The notes under the pieces were generated by a model that did no database searches, was not told the DNA's origin, and saw nothing but the letters and a program-made list of their open reading frames with translations. A DNA stretch of 39,901 nucleotides, taken from assembly GCA_023430975.1 (NCBI GenBank), contig JAEYYB010000103.1, forward strand, positions 1 to 39,901. The letters run 5' to 3'. The position numbers and the translations under genes are program-made. The stretch is from Bacillota bacterium. Its GTDB lineage: Bacteria > Bacillota > Clostridia > Acetivibrionales > DSM-2933. Of this stretch, positions 8,339-16,048 are shown one piece after another; positions within the stretch are counted from its first letter, which is position 1, and every line of letters begins with the position of its first letter.

Positions 8339-9248
8339 AGGCCGAAATGCCAGCAACAACTCTGGCAATGCCTGACAGATCATTATGGATTGATACATCA
8401 AAGGATTTCAGAGACATGAGCTCTTTAACATCCTGGGCTTGATTATAGCCTGTTTCAAAGGCTAATAGCCCTCCTTCAGCAAGAATTGTTTGACTATTTA
8501 ATATAATCTCCCTATAAAAATTAAGGCCGTCTTTACCGCCATCCAGAGCACCCAGGGGCTCATGATCCCGCACCTCCTTTTGCAGCACAGGTATTTCATG
8601 AGAAGGGATGTATGGGGGATTGGAAACTATTATATGAAAGCCCCCAAAAGCTTTGACTGCCAAGGGGTTATCAGCAGTGCCTGTATTATCAAATATGTTA
8701 TTATCTAGAATGTCCAGCTCAATAAAAGAAATTTTTTCCTTGACTCCTATAGCTGCTGCATTTAACTCAGCAACTTGAAGTGCATTTTTTGATATATCGA
8801 TTGCTGTAACTGTGCAGTCTTTTATATAATGTGCAAGACTTATTGCTATGCACCCTGAGCCTGTACCTATATCAAGGATTCTTAATGGTCTGACCATCGT
8901 TTTTTTTGCATGTTCGATAACCGTTTCCACAAGTACCTCAGTGTCCTGTCGCGGGATTAGAACATCAGGCGTAACTTTAAAGTCTAATGACATAAACTCC
9001 TGGTGGCCTGTTATGTATTGAAGAGGTGTTCCATCAGCCCTTCTTTTGATGCAATCAATATATTTGGCCGATACTTCAGGACTTAGTATCTCATCACTTT
9101 TTGCATATAAAAAGGCCCTGTTCATATTCAACAAATTGCAAAGTATAACCCCGGCTTCAAGAACCGGGGCTTCTATTTGAGCTTTCTTTAGGCTTGATAT
9201 TCCTATATCAAATAAATCTTTTAACGTAATATTACCATCTATCTGCAT
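8319..9248 (-). CDS. prmC: PrmC, release factor glutamine methyltransferase
   Basis: PrmC methylates the glutamine of the GGQ motif in release factors RF1 and RF2, using S-adenosylmethionine. The sequence shows the helical N-terminal domain and the linker motif TPLQYITGHQEFM. It also has the SAM-binding DIGTGSGCIA (about 126-135) and the catalytic NPPY (about 210-213). I prefer ATG 9248 (309 residues) to the one at 9254, because GAGG stands six bases before the former and directly abuts the latter. The start lies inside the 3' end of yqhQ, so the two are translationally coupled. The 3' end overlaps ytvI on the other strand. prfA, often adjacent, is not here. Confidence 0.95.
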   Translation of the reverse strand: MQIDGNITLKDLFDIGISSLKKAQIEAPVLEAGVILCNLLNMNRAFLYAKSDEILSPEVSAKYIDCIKRRADGTPLQYITGHQEFMSLDFKVTPDVLIPRQDTEVLVETVIEHAKKTMVRPLRILDIGTGSGCIAISLAHYIKDCTVTAIDISKNALQVAELNAAAIGVKEKISFIELDILDNNIFDNTGTADNPLAVKAFGGFHIIVSNPPYIPSHEIPVLQKEVRDHEPLGALDGGKDGLNFYREIILNSQTILAEGGLLAFETGYNQAQDVKELMSLKSFDVSIHNDLSGIARVVAGISAFTHSKT

Positions 9249-10176
9249 TTGCATCCTCTACCAAAACATTTTTAAGTGCTGTTATGGCTACTTCAATCTG
9301 CTGATCATCAGGCTCTTTTGTAGTTAGCCTTTGAAGTGCCAAGCCAGGAAGGCTAACGATAGACATAAACTTTGATTCGCTTCTTCCTGCAAACTTAATA
9401 ACCTCATATGACAGGCCTGCAACCAAAGGAATCAGTATAATTCTTGATAATACTCTCCATAAAAGAGAACCCCAGCCTGTAAATGAGAATACTATAATAC
9501 TTACTATCATTACAACAAACATGAAAGCTGTTCCGCAGCGAGGGTGCCTGGTAGTGAATTTTTTTACATTCTCTACAGTCAGCTCCTCTTCACTTTCATA
9601 GCAGTGAATGGTTTTATGCTCAGCACCGTGATACTGGAAAACCCTTTTAATATCCTTCATGTTGGATATCAGTGCTAAATACCCTACAAACAGGGTTATT
9701 CTTATGATGCCCTCAAAAACATGAAGGCTTATAAGACCTGAGGTAGTTTCTTTGTCAAAGTGCAATAATCCTGCTAAAAAACTGGGCAGGAGCATAAAAA
9801 GTCCAATTACAAAAATCATTGACAAGAATACTGAAAAGTATATAACGGCATCAAGAAACTTGTCTTTAAATATCTTCTCAAAAAAAGTATCAATCTTGGA
9901 CGGTTTAGCCTCTTTCTCGTTTTCCTCTTCAATCTCCACAAACTCTGCCGAGTATAAAAGTGCTCTCATGCCTATGACCATGGATTCGAACATCCCGACA
10001 GCTCCGCGGATAATTGGGAGCTTAAAAAAACTATGCTTTTTGGCAAGTGTTTTTAGAGGTTTCTTATCGATAATTATTTCTCCGTCTGATTTCCTGATAG
10101 CTATTGCTATATCATTAGGACCCCTCATCATAACGCCTTCAATGAGGGCTTCTCCGCCTATGTTGGTTTTTTTCAT
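9232..10176 (-). CDS. yqhQ: YqhQ / DUF1385 family membrane protein
   Basis: The protein has 314 residues and begins with the DUF1385 signature GGEALIEGVMMRGP. The conserved YHGAEHKTIHCYE and TRHPRCGTAFM motifs follow, among about five membrane helices. The biochemical role is not firmly established. The gene order rpmE-yqhQ-prmC is standard in clostridia, and here the yqhQ stop overlaps the prmC start. A GGAGGT-type site (read on the minus strand near 10186) precedes the ATG. Confidence 0.92.
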   Translation of the reverse strand: MKKTNIGGEALIEGVMMRGPNDIAIAIRKSDGEIIIDKKPLKTLAKKHSFFKLPIIRGAVGMFESMVIGMRALLYSAEFVEIEEENEKEAKPSKIDTFFEKIFKDKFLDAVIYFSVFLSMIFVIGLFMLLPSFLAGLLHFDKETTSGLISLHVFEGIIRITLFVGYLALISNMKDIKRVFQYHGAEHKTIHCYESEEELTVENVKKFTTRHPRCGTAFMFVVMIVSIIVFSFTGWGSLLWRVLSRIILIPLVAGLSYEVIKFAGRSESKFMSIVSLPGLALQRLTTKEPDDQQIEVAITALKNVLVEDANADRW

Positions 10177-10235
10177 TCTGACCTCCGGTAATAAATATAT
10201 ATCTGTATATTTCTAAAGTTAATTTTACCCACAAA

Positions 10236-10267
10236 AAAATTAAAGGCTGAAATTATATCTCAGCCTT
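10236..10267 (-). terminator. Terminator downstream of rpmE
   Basis: The stem AAGGCTGA with TCAGCCTT is followed, on the minus strand, by a run of seven T. It lies between rpmE and yqhQ, so yqhQ-prmC may depend on read-through or on a promoter within the 60-base gap. Confidence 0.75.
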
Positions 10268-10303
10268 AGTTTAACACGTTTATAAAATTTTTTCAAATAC
10301 AAA

Positions 10304-10513
10304 TTAAGCTTTATCAACAATACCAAATTTTTTCTTAAACTTGTCAACACGTCCACCAGTATCGATGAGCTTTTGTTTACCAGTAAAAAAAGGATGGCAT
10401 TTTGAACAAATTTCAACATGAAGACTGCTCTTAGTTGAACCTGTTGTGAAAGTTTCTCCGCACGCACATTTTACTGAAACCTGCTCATATTTTGGATGAA
10501 TTCCTTCTTTCAT
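10304..10513 (-). CDS. rpmE: Ribosomal protein bL31, zinc-binding form
   Basis: The start is ATG 10513 (MKEGIHPKYEQ), the normal N terminus of bL31, with AAGGTG upstream. The longer frame to 10534 adds seven residues without support. The 69-residue protein has all four zinc cysteines (C16, C18, C37, C40: VKCACGE and CSKCHPF), so it is the Zn-containing C+ type used under zinc-replete conditions. Downstream come a terminator and then yqhQ-prmC. Confidence 0.95.
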   Translation of the reverse strand: MKEGIHPKYEQVSVKCACGETFTTGSTKSSLHVEICSKCHPFFTGKQKLIDTGGRVDKFKKKFGIVDKA

Positions 10514-10671
10514 TATATTCACCTTCTTTCGCATATATCTTTATATGATAATATTTATTGTAATCATCATTGGTCTATTGAACTCAAAGAGACAAAAAAC
10601 ATTTTAACACAAAAATAGAACTTGTGCAAGCATTATTTTCCTAAATTCTAATAAAACTATATTATTAGAAT

Positions 10672-11706
10672 TTACCTCCTTAATGCCTTGTTTTCTGCAT
10701 TGGCACTTTCTTCAATTGCTTCAAAATTGTCCAAAGCCTTTCCTGTACCTAATGCAACGCATGAAATTGCTTCATCGGCTATGAGAACATTGATGCCTGT
10801 TTTTTCCTGTAAAAGCTTGTCCAATCCATAAATAAGGCTACCTCCACCTGTCATTACTATTCCCCTGTCACTGATATCTGATGCTAACTCAGGTGGTGTT
10901 CTTTCAAGAACTGAGTGAACAGCTTCAACGACGCTTGAAATAGGTTCTTCAAGTGCTTCCATTATCTCGGTTGAAGTGATGGTTATAGTCTTAGGCAATC
11001 CTGATATGAGGTTACGGCCTCTGATATCCATTGTTACTTCCTGGACTCTTGGATAAACAGTACCTACATTGATCTTAAGCTCTTCTGCGGTACGTTCTCC
11101 AATCATAATATTATGTTTTTTACGCATATATCTCACTATTGCCTCATCAAACTTATCACCGGCAATTTTGATGGATGTGCTTACAACAGTTCCACCAAGG
11201 GATATTACTGCGATATCTGTGGTACCACCGCCTATATCTACCACCATGCTTCCGCATGCCTTTGCTATGTCTATACCTGCTCCGATTGCTGCTGCAATGG
11301 GCTCTTCTATCAGATATGTTTTTCGGGCACCTGCTTGCATAGCTGCATCAATTACAGCCCTTTTTTCAACTTCTGTTACCCCGCTGGGAACGCAAACCAT
11401 AATTCTTGGCTTAAACAGTTTAAAAGCCTTGTTACCGCATACTTTATTTATAAAATATTTCAGCATTCTCTCAGTAATATCATAATCAGAGATTACACCC
11501 TCTCTTAAGGGTCTTATGGCAACAATATTACCCGGTGTTCTACCGAGCATTTTTCTAGCCTCTTCACCAACTGCTAGAAGCCTGTTTGTGTTTTTATCTA
11601 TCGCAACAACGGAAGGTTCTCTCAGTACAATACCTTTACCTTTTATGTAAACCAATACGGTTGCAGTTCCCAGGTCAATACCTATATCTTGTCCGAAACC
11701 AAACAA
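10672..11706 (-). CDS. mbl: MreB/Mbl-type rod-shape actin homologue
   Basis: The protein carries the actin-fold nucleotide motifs: DIGIDLGTATVLVY (phosphate 1), VVDIGGGTTDIAV (phosphate 2) and MTGGGSLIYGLD (adenosine). The PSVVAID and RPLREGVISDY segments are typical of MreB/Mbl. I place the start at TTG 11706 (MFGFGQDIG, 344 residues), since AAGGGAGA stands about six bases before it. A longer frame from TTG 11724 has no ribosome site of its own. The protein polymerises on the membrane and guides cell-wall synthesis. Its position directly after spoIIID matches the conserved spoIIID-mbl order of Firmicutes, which is why I use mbl rather than mreB. An AT-rich hairpin overlaps the stop codon. 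Confidence 0.92.
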   Translation of the reverse strand: MFGFGQDIGIDLGTATVLVYIKGKGIVLREPSVVAIDKNTNRLLAVGEEARKMLGRTPGNIVAIRPLREGVISDYDITERMLKYFINKVCGNKAFKLFKPRIMVCVPSGVTEVEKRAVIDAAMQAGARKTYLIEEPIAAAIGAGIDIAKACGSMVVDIGGGTTDIAVISLGGTVVSTSIKIAGDKFDEAIVRYMRKKHNIMIGERTAEELKINVGTVYPRVQEVTMDIRGRNLISGLPKTITITSTEIMEALEEPISSVVEAVHSVLERTPPELASDISDRGIVMTGGGSLIYGLDKLLQEKTGINVLIADEAISCVALGTGKALDNFEAIEESANAENKALRR

Positions 11707-11838
11707 AATGCATCTCCCTTTCAAAATAATTTCATATTAATATTATCACACTATTTTAATATTGCAATATTTTTTAAGGAATGATCGAATAATTAGGAAA
11801 AAAAGTTGTGACCATAGAAAAATGTTTATATTAAAATA

Positions 11839-11860
11839 AAAAGCCTGAAACCAGGCTTTT
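11839..11860 (-). terminator. Terminator at the 3' end of spoIIID
   Basis: The stem AAAAGCCTG with CAGGCTTTT overlaps the spoIIID stop codon and is followed by TTTATTTT on the minus strand. It separates spoIIID from mbl. Confidence 0.75.
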
Positions 11861-12122
11861 AATCATCTTTTTTATCTTCCTGCCTGTATTTACATTTCGT
11901 TGCCTGACCGCCTCTTATATGCCTTTCAGCCTTATTTTCCTCCAGTATGATTCGGACATCATTTGCAAGGTTATGATTTACTAATACAAGTCTCTCAGTC
12001 ACATCCTTATGTACAGTACTTTTGCTAATGCCAAACTTTTTGGCAGCTGCCCTTACAGTTGCTTTGTTTTCAATAATAAAATTAGCCAGATCTACAGCAC
12101 GTTCTTCTATGTACTCCTTCAA
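11859..12122 (-). CDS. spoIIID: SpoIIID, mother-cell sporulation transcription regulator
   Basis: This helix-turn-helix regulator activates and represses SigE-dependent genes in the mother cell. The family core is complete: KEYIEERAVDLANFI, KATVRAAAKKFGISKSTVHK, TERL, LANDVRIILEENKAERHIRGG and ATKCKY. The frame is open to a GTG at 12146, which would add TGGGNSE. I prefer TTG 12122 (87 residues, beginning MKEYIEER), because that matches the family N terminus. A run of nine G lies nine bases upstream and can act as the ribosome-binding region. The homopolymer is unusual and makes the exact start uncertain. mbl follows downstream. Confidence 0.93.
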   Translation of the reverse strand: MKEYIEERAVDLANFIIENKATVRAAAKKFGISKSTVHKDVTERLVLVNHNLANDVRIILEENKAERHIRGGQATKCKYRQEDKKDD

Positions 12123-12172
12123 TTCAGAATTCCCCCCCCCTGTCACACCTTTTGTTGGTAAGAAATATGTTC

Positions 12173-12203
12173 ATTAAAAGTGTTATTGATCACTTTTAAT
12201 ATA
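12173..12203. repeat. R1 remnant: the two terminal arms only
   Basis: ATTAAAAGTG and CACTTTTAATATA, the outer ends of the R1 family (TTAAAA variant), are joined by only eight bases. The internal 70 or so bases of R1 are missing. It sits about 50 bases upstream of the spoIIID start. Confidence 0.7.
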
Positions 12204-12316
12204 GCAGTAAATCACATATGGAATTATTGGTGATAAATCCTATGGTATATTTATGCTATGAAAAGGTGAGATATGAAAAGTTTCCAGAAAAATTGAAGGA
12301 ATTTAGTAGTTCCTTA

Positions 12317-13312
12317 TTAAATAGAAGTGTGTGTATTTATTATTAGGCTTTGTAATTCATCCAGCTCAAGAACATTTTTTAATATAGACTTGAGAACTGG
12401 CACTGCAACACTGTTTCCAAACTGTTTATAAGCTTGTCCGTCTGAAACAGGTATTTTGAAGTCGGTGGGAAAACCTTGGGCAAGGCAGCACTCACGTGGT
12501 GCAAGTTTGCGAACCCTACCGTTAACCAGATATGCTCCGGTTTTCGCAGCAGCGCCTCCACCATGGGCAGATAAGGTTATGGCATGGCCACATGGGCTGT
12601 AAATTCTTTCGCCCTGTCCGCCTTTGTTTATAGTGCCTATACGGATTGGCTTCGCTTGATTATCATGAGATAGATTATCTGCCAAAATTATATCATCTCT
12701 GTTGATAACGTATTTGTCTGTTTGGTCATCGGGTAGAAGTATTTCCTGCAAATATCTATGGTTGTTAAGGGGGTCTGGAAACTGGTATTTATTTATCCCC
12801 AGATCCTTTCTGAAGCATAACATATAAACTCTTTCTCTGAATTGTGGAACCCCGTAATTTCCAGCATTGAGGATCTTATAAAAGACATTGTAGCCCAGGT
12901 TGTCAAGTATGCCAAGCATATGACTGAAAGTTCTTCCCCCATCATGCCGAACCAGGTTTTTTACATTTTCAAGAAATAGAAATAAGGGTTTGTGAAACTC
13001 TGTTATACGGGCAATTTCAAAAAACAGGGTACCTCGTGTATCTTCAAACCCCTTCTGCTTGCCGCTTATACTGAAAGCCTGGCAAGGAAAACCTCCACAC
13101 AATATATCATGGGAAGGTATCTCGTGACTCTGTATTTTGGTAATATCACCAGAAGGTTTTTCTCCATAATTTGCTTCATATGTTATGCAGGCTTGTTCAT
13201 CTATTTCTGATGAAAACACACATTCGCCTCCATAATGCTCCATAGCCAGCCTGAAACCTCCAATGCCTGCAAACAGATCTATAAATTTTAAATTGTTAAA
13301 TTTCTTCATCAT
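12317..13312 (-). CDS. Solitary DNA (cytosine-5-)-methyltransferase
   Basis: The protein has 331 residues and the full set of m5C methyltransferase motifs: I DLFAGIGGF (12-20), IV GGFPCQAFS with catalytic C77, VI ENV (115-117), VIII QFRER (157-161), and X FGNSVAVPVL near the C terminus. The target-recognition region lies at about residues 185-270, but its sequence specificity cannot be read from it. No restriction endonuclease, Vsr nickase or specificity subunit is adjacent, so it is either an orphan regulator of methylation or the remnant of a restriction system. ATG 13312 and ATG 13309 are both possible (GGAG at four or seven bases). An R2 repeat lies just upstream. Confidence 0.93.
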   Translation of the reverse strand: MMKKFNNLKFIDLFAGIGGFRLAMEHYGGECVFSSEIDEQACITYEANYGEKPSGDITKIQSHEIPSHDILCGGFPCQAFSISGKQKGFEDTRGTLFFEIARITEFHKPLFLFLENVKNLVRHDGGRTFSHMLGILDNLGYNVFYKILNAGNYGVPQFRERVYMLCFRKDLGINKYQFPDPLNNHRYLQEILLPDDQTDKYVINRDDIILADNLSHDNQAKPIRIGTINKGGQGERIYSPCGHAITLSAHGGGAAAKTGAYLVNGRVRKLAPRECCLAQGFPTDFKIPVSDGQAYKQFGNSVAVPVLKSILKNVLELDELQSLIINTHTSI

Positions 13313-13337
13313 GATTCTCCGTGTAAATATTCATCTA

Positions 13338-13446
13338 ATTTAGTCATGATTAAAAATAACTTCCGCTATAAATTTCGCTCATGTGTTGACTTAACTCGTC
13401 AACACCCGCGTAAAAAGCGGAAGTAATTTTTCATTCATGCCTTAAT
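13338..13446 (-). repeat. R2 palindromic repeat, full copy 1
   Basis: The outer ends are TTTAGTCATGA and TCATGCCTTAA. Inner arms ACTTCCGC and GCGGAAGT, and a central perfect hairpin GTGTTGAC...GTCAACAC, complete the element. It fills most of the gap between the methyltransferase start and the sugar-sensing operon. The remaining 170 bases show only AT-rich sequence suited to a promoter. Confidence 0.8.
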
Positions 13447-13615
13447 ATCTATTATACATTACCGCAAAGTTTTATACGATACAATCTTCAAGCTTGTAGT
13501 CAATATTTTTGCTGCAAACTGGAAATTACACACATGAGTATTGATTTTATTTTAATATAGTAGTTAAATATATATTAAAGCGATGGGTTGATTAGTAATT
13601 TATGGGAGAAACATT

Positions 13616-14566
13616 ATGGCAAAAAGGTATAAAGTTTTAATGATAATGGTGATAGTAGCTGCAATTACTATTTCTGGAGTAATACTGTATTCAATAAAAG
13701 CTGAAAGAAAAGTTCAACTCTTGAATTTCAAATATACCTTTGCGTTTATTCCCCACCAGAAGTATGATCCTTATTGGAAGGAAGTAAAGAAGGGTGTTGA
13801 AGAGGTAGCAAGGAAAGAAAATATTTCACTTCAGGTTATGGAGAGTGATTGGGTAAATGAGAAAGCTGAACTGGATTTTTTCAATATAGCTATTTTGTCA
13901 AAGGTTGATGGAATAATTGCACATTCTTATGACAAGCCCCAGTTTACTGAAGTTATTAATAAAGCCGAGAGTGCCGGTATACCTGTTATTACTATTGATT
14001 CGGATTCGCCCTTTAGCAACAGAAGTGCTTATATAGGAATAGACTATGATTATGCAGGCAAAAGGGCAGGAGAAGCACTTATGAAAAGCTTGAAAGGAAA
14101 AGCTCATATTGCTGTTTTGACACCCAATACAGGAAACGATGCTAGAATAAAAGCCTTCCAAGAAATAGTGCATTCAGATGGGCATGTCATAGATACAATT
14201 GAAAAGACGGATTCAAATATATTAGGTGCTAGAGGAACAATAAAAAGGGTATTAAGGCAATACCCTGATGTTAATTATGTTTTCTGTACGGATTACAACG
14301 ATACAATTGGGGTTGCCAGAGAGATTGTGGATCTGAATAAATCAGAGAAGATTAAAATAATAGGTTTTGAATGTATATTAAAGGATGATATTGATTCTGA
14401 GATGCAAACGTATATATATACAGGCACTATATTTGCCAGTATAGTCCAAAATCCCTATTACATAGGAAGAAATGCGATGATTAAAATGATTAACTATAAA
14501 ATAGGGAACAAGGATGCTCCGTTGGAGGCAGGGTATGATTTTGTTTTTACAAAGTTCTCGGAATAA
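13616..14566 (+). CDS. Membrane-anchored sugar-binding protein, XylFII-like sensor partner
   Basis: The 316-residue periplasmic-binding protein is of the sugar type (Peripla_BP_4/RbsB fold), with FAFIPHQKYDPYWKEVKKGV, DGIIAHSYD, VITIDSD and IGIDYDYAGKRAG. The N terminus has one hydrophobic helix (residues 7-26) without a lipobox, so it is probably anchored rather than released. In Clostridium beijerinckii a similar protein (XylFII) binds xylose outside the cell and docks on a LytS kinase to trigger YesN. The same order is present here: binding protein, LytS, YesN. The ligand here could be xylose or another plant-wall sugar. GGGAGAA precedes the ATG by about five bases. The next gene starts 39 bases later. 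Confidence 0.8.
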   Translation: MAKRYKVLMIMVIVAAITISGVILYSIKAERKVQLLNFKYTFAFIPHQKYDPYWKEVKKGVEEVARKENISLQVMESDWVNEKAELDFFNIAILSKVDGIIAHSYDKPQFTEVINKAESAGIPVITIDSDSPFSNRSAYIGIDYDYAGKRAGEALMKSLKGKAHIAVLTPNTGNDARIKAFQEIVHSDGHVIDTIEKTDSNILGARGTIKRVLRQYPDVNYVFCTDYNDTIGVAREIVDLNKSEKIKIIGFECILKDDIDSEMQTYIYTGTIFASIVQNPYYIGRNAMIKMINYKIGNKDAPLEAGYDFVFTKFSE

Positions 14567-14605
14567 AGAGTAGGAATAATGAGTCGGAATAATGAGGGGT
14601 AAGAA

Positions 14606-16042
14606 ATGTTCAGCAGAATAAGAACTAAATTGGTAGTTTTTTTTGTAACTCTGATTTTAACGATGAGTGTGGTTAATTATTTGGTATACCTTCAGTACTC
14701 TTCCTTTGTGCATAACCTGAAGTCATTGGATAATATTATGGAGGATATCAACAAAACACAGTCTGATCTGGCAAATGACATAGTGCTAACACAATTTGTG
14801 CCTAGAAGTTTTGATTCACAGGTTAGTTCAAACAAGCTTATAAATGATATAGACAATGCTATATATCTTAATCTTATGGATCCATCGGAATATGCTGCCT
14901 ATAGAGGCATCCAGGAAATGGTCAAGTCATATACGGATGAGGCAACGAAAGCAGTTTATGCAAAATCAGGCAGGGATCCGGAAAAATCCCTTATACATTT
15001 CAAAAACTCTGAAAAAATTGCAGGTTATATGAGAGAGCGGATTAATTACCTTGTTTCTTCATACAGGGTAGGACTTGTACAAAAGATGCAAAACCAGTAT
15101 ATTATAGTTATAACATTATTTGCTACTGCATTTATAAGTTTAGTTTTTTCTATAGCTTTTTCCGGAAGGATAACCAGGCATATAAAGAATCTTACAAAGG
15201 TTGCTCAAATTGTATCAAAGGGTAAATTTGATATTGAAGAAATTCCTATAACTGGAACAGACGAAATAAGTATTCTTACATCGGCCTTCAATACGATGAT
15301 TTCCAATATAAAAAAGCTGATTTCTGAAATACAGGAAAAAGCTGAGGTGGAAAAAAAGCTTAAACAAAAGGAAGTTGAAAATCTGGAAATCAGTAATCTT
15401 CTTAAGGAAGCTGAACTAAGGGCGTTGCAATCCCAGATTAACCCCCACTTTCTATTTAACACTCTTGGGTGCGTTGCACATACAGCATTAAAGGAAGAAG
15501 CAGATAAGACTTATGATCTTATAATGTCGGTAGCTGACTTGTTTCGTTACAATCTCTCAAGATCCCATAAGTATGGCACATTAAGGGATGAGATTAATAA
15601 TATAAAAGAATATATAAATATTCAAAAGGCAAGGTTTAAAGACAAGTTTAAATTTGAAATCCATGTTGTGGACGACAGTCTTTTAGATATTACAATACCA
15701 TGTTTAAGTATTCAGCCTATTGTCGAAAACTCTTTCCTGCACGGTATAGAAAAGAAAGAAGGGCCTGGAATCATTAAAATCAGTATATTTAAAGCCGAAA
15801 AAGATATTATTGTAGAGATATGGGACACTGGTGTAGGTATAAGTGAGGAAAGGATTCAGGAAATTATTTCGGATGATCCTATTCCTGAGCTCAGCACATT
15901 GGTGGGACATACCAGTCTGGGCTTAAAAAATGTAATAAAGCGATTGAAACTATTTTATCAGAGATCAGATGTAATTGAAATTAAAAGCAAGGTAGGAGAA
16001 AGTACAAGCGTTATTCTTTATCTTCCTGCTGAAATGGAGTGA
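14606..16042 (+). CDS. LytS-type sensor histidine kinase
   Basis: The protein has 478 residues. A transmembrane helix (about 8-27) leads into an extracytoplasmic sensor of about 135 residues, with a second helix at about 167-190. HAMP follows (about 190-245), then a coiled coil (EKAEVEKKLKQKEVENLEI). The HisKA-type motif of the LytS family, with the phosphorylated His in QINPHFLFNTLG, is near residue 279. The ATPase has IVENSFLHG (N box), DTGVGI and GLKNV motifs. It probably responds to the sugar-loaded binding protein encoded just before it and phosphorylates the YesN-like regulator encoded six bases after it. GAGGGG provides the ribosome site. Confidence 0.92.
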   Translation: MFSRIRTKLVVFFVTLILTMSVVNYLVYLQYSSFVHNLKSLDNIMEDINKTQSDLANDIVLTQFVPRSFDSQVSSNKLINDIDNAIYLNLMDPSEYAAYRGIQEMVKSYTDEATKAVYAKSGRDPEKSLIHFKNSEKIAGYMRERINYLVSSYRVGLVQKMQNQYIIVITLFATAFISLVFSIAFSGRITRHIKNLTKVAQIVSKGKFDIEEIPITGTDEISILTSAFNTMISNIKKLISEIQEKAEVEKKLKQKEVENLEISNLLKEAELRALQSQINPHFLFNTLGCVAHTALKEEADKTYDLIMSVADLFRYNLSRSHKYGTLRDEINNIKEYINIQKARFKDKFKFEIHVVDDSLLDITIPCLSIQPIVENSFLHGIEKKEGPGIIKISIFKAEKDIIVEIWDTGVGISEERIQEIISDDPIPELSTLVGHTSLGLKNVIKRLKLFYQRSDVIEIKSKVGESTSVILYLPAEME

Positions 16043-16048
16043 TGCGAT

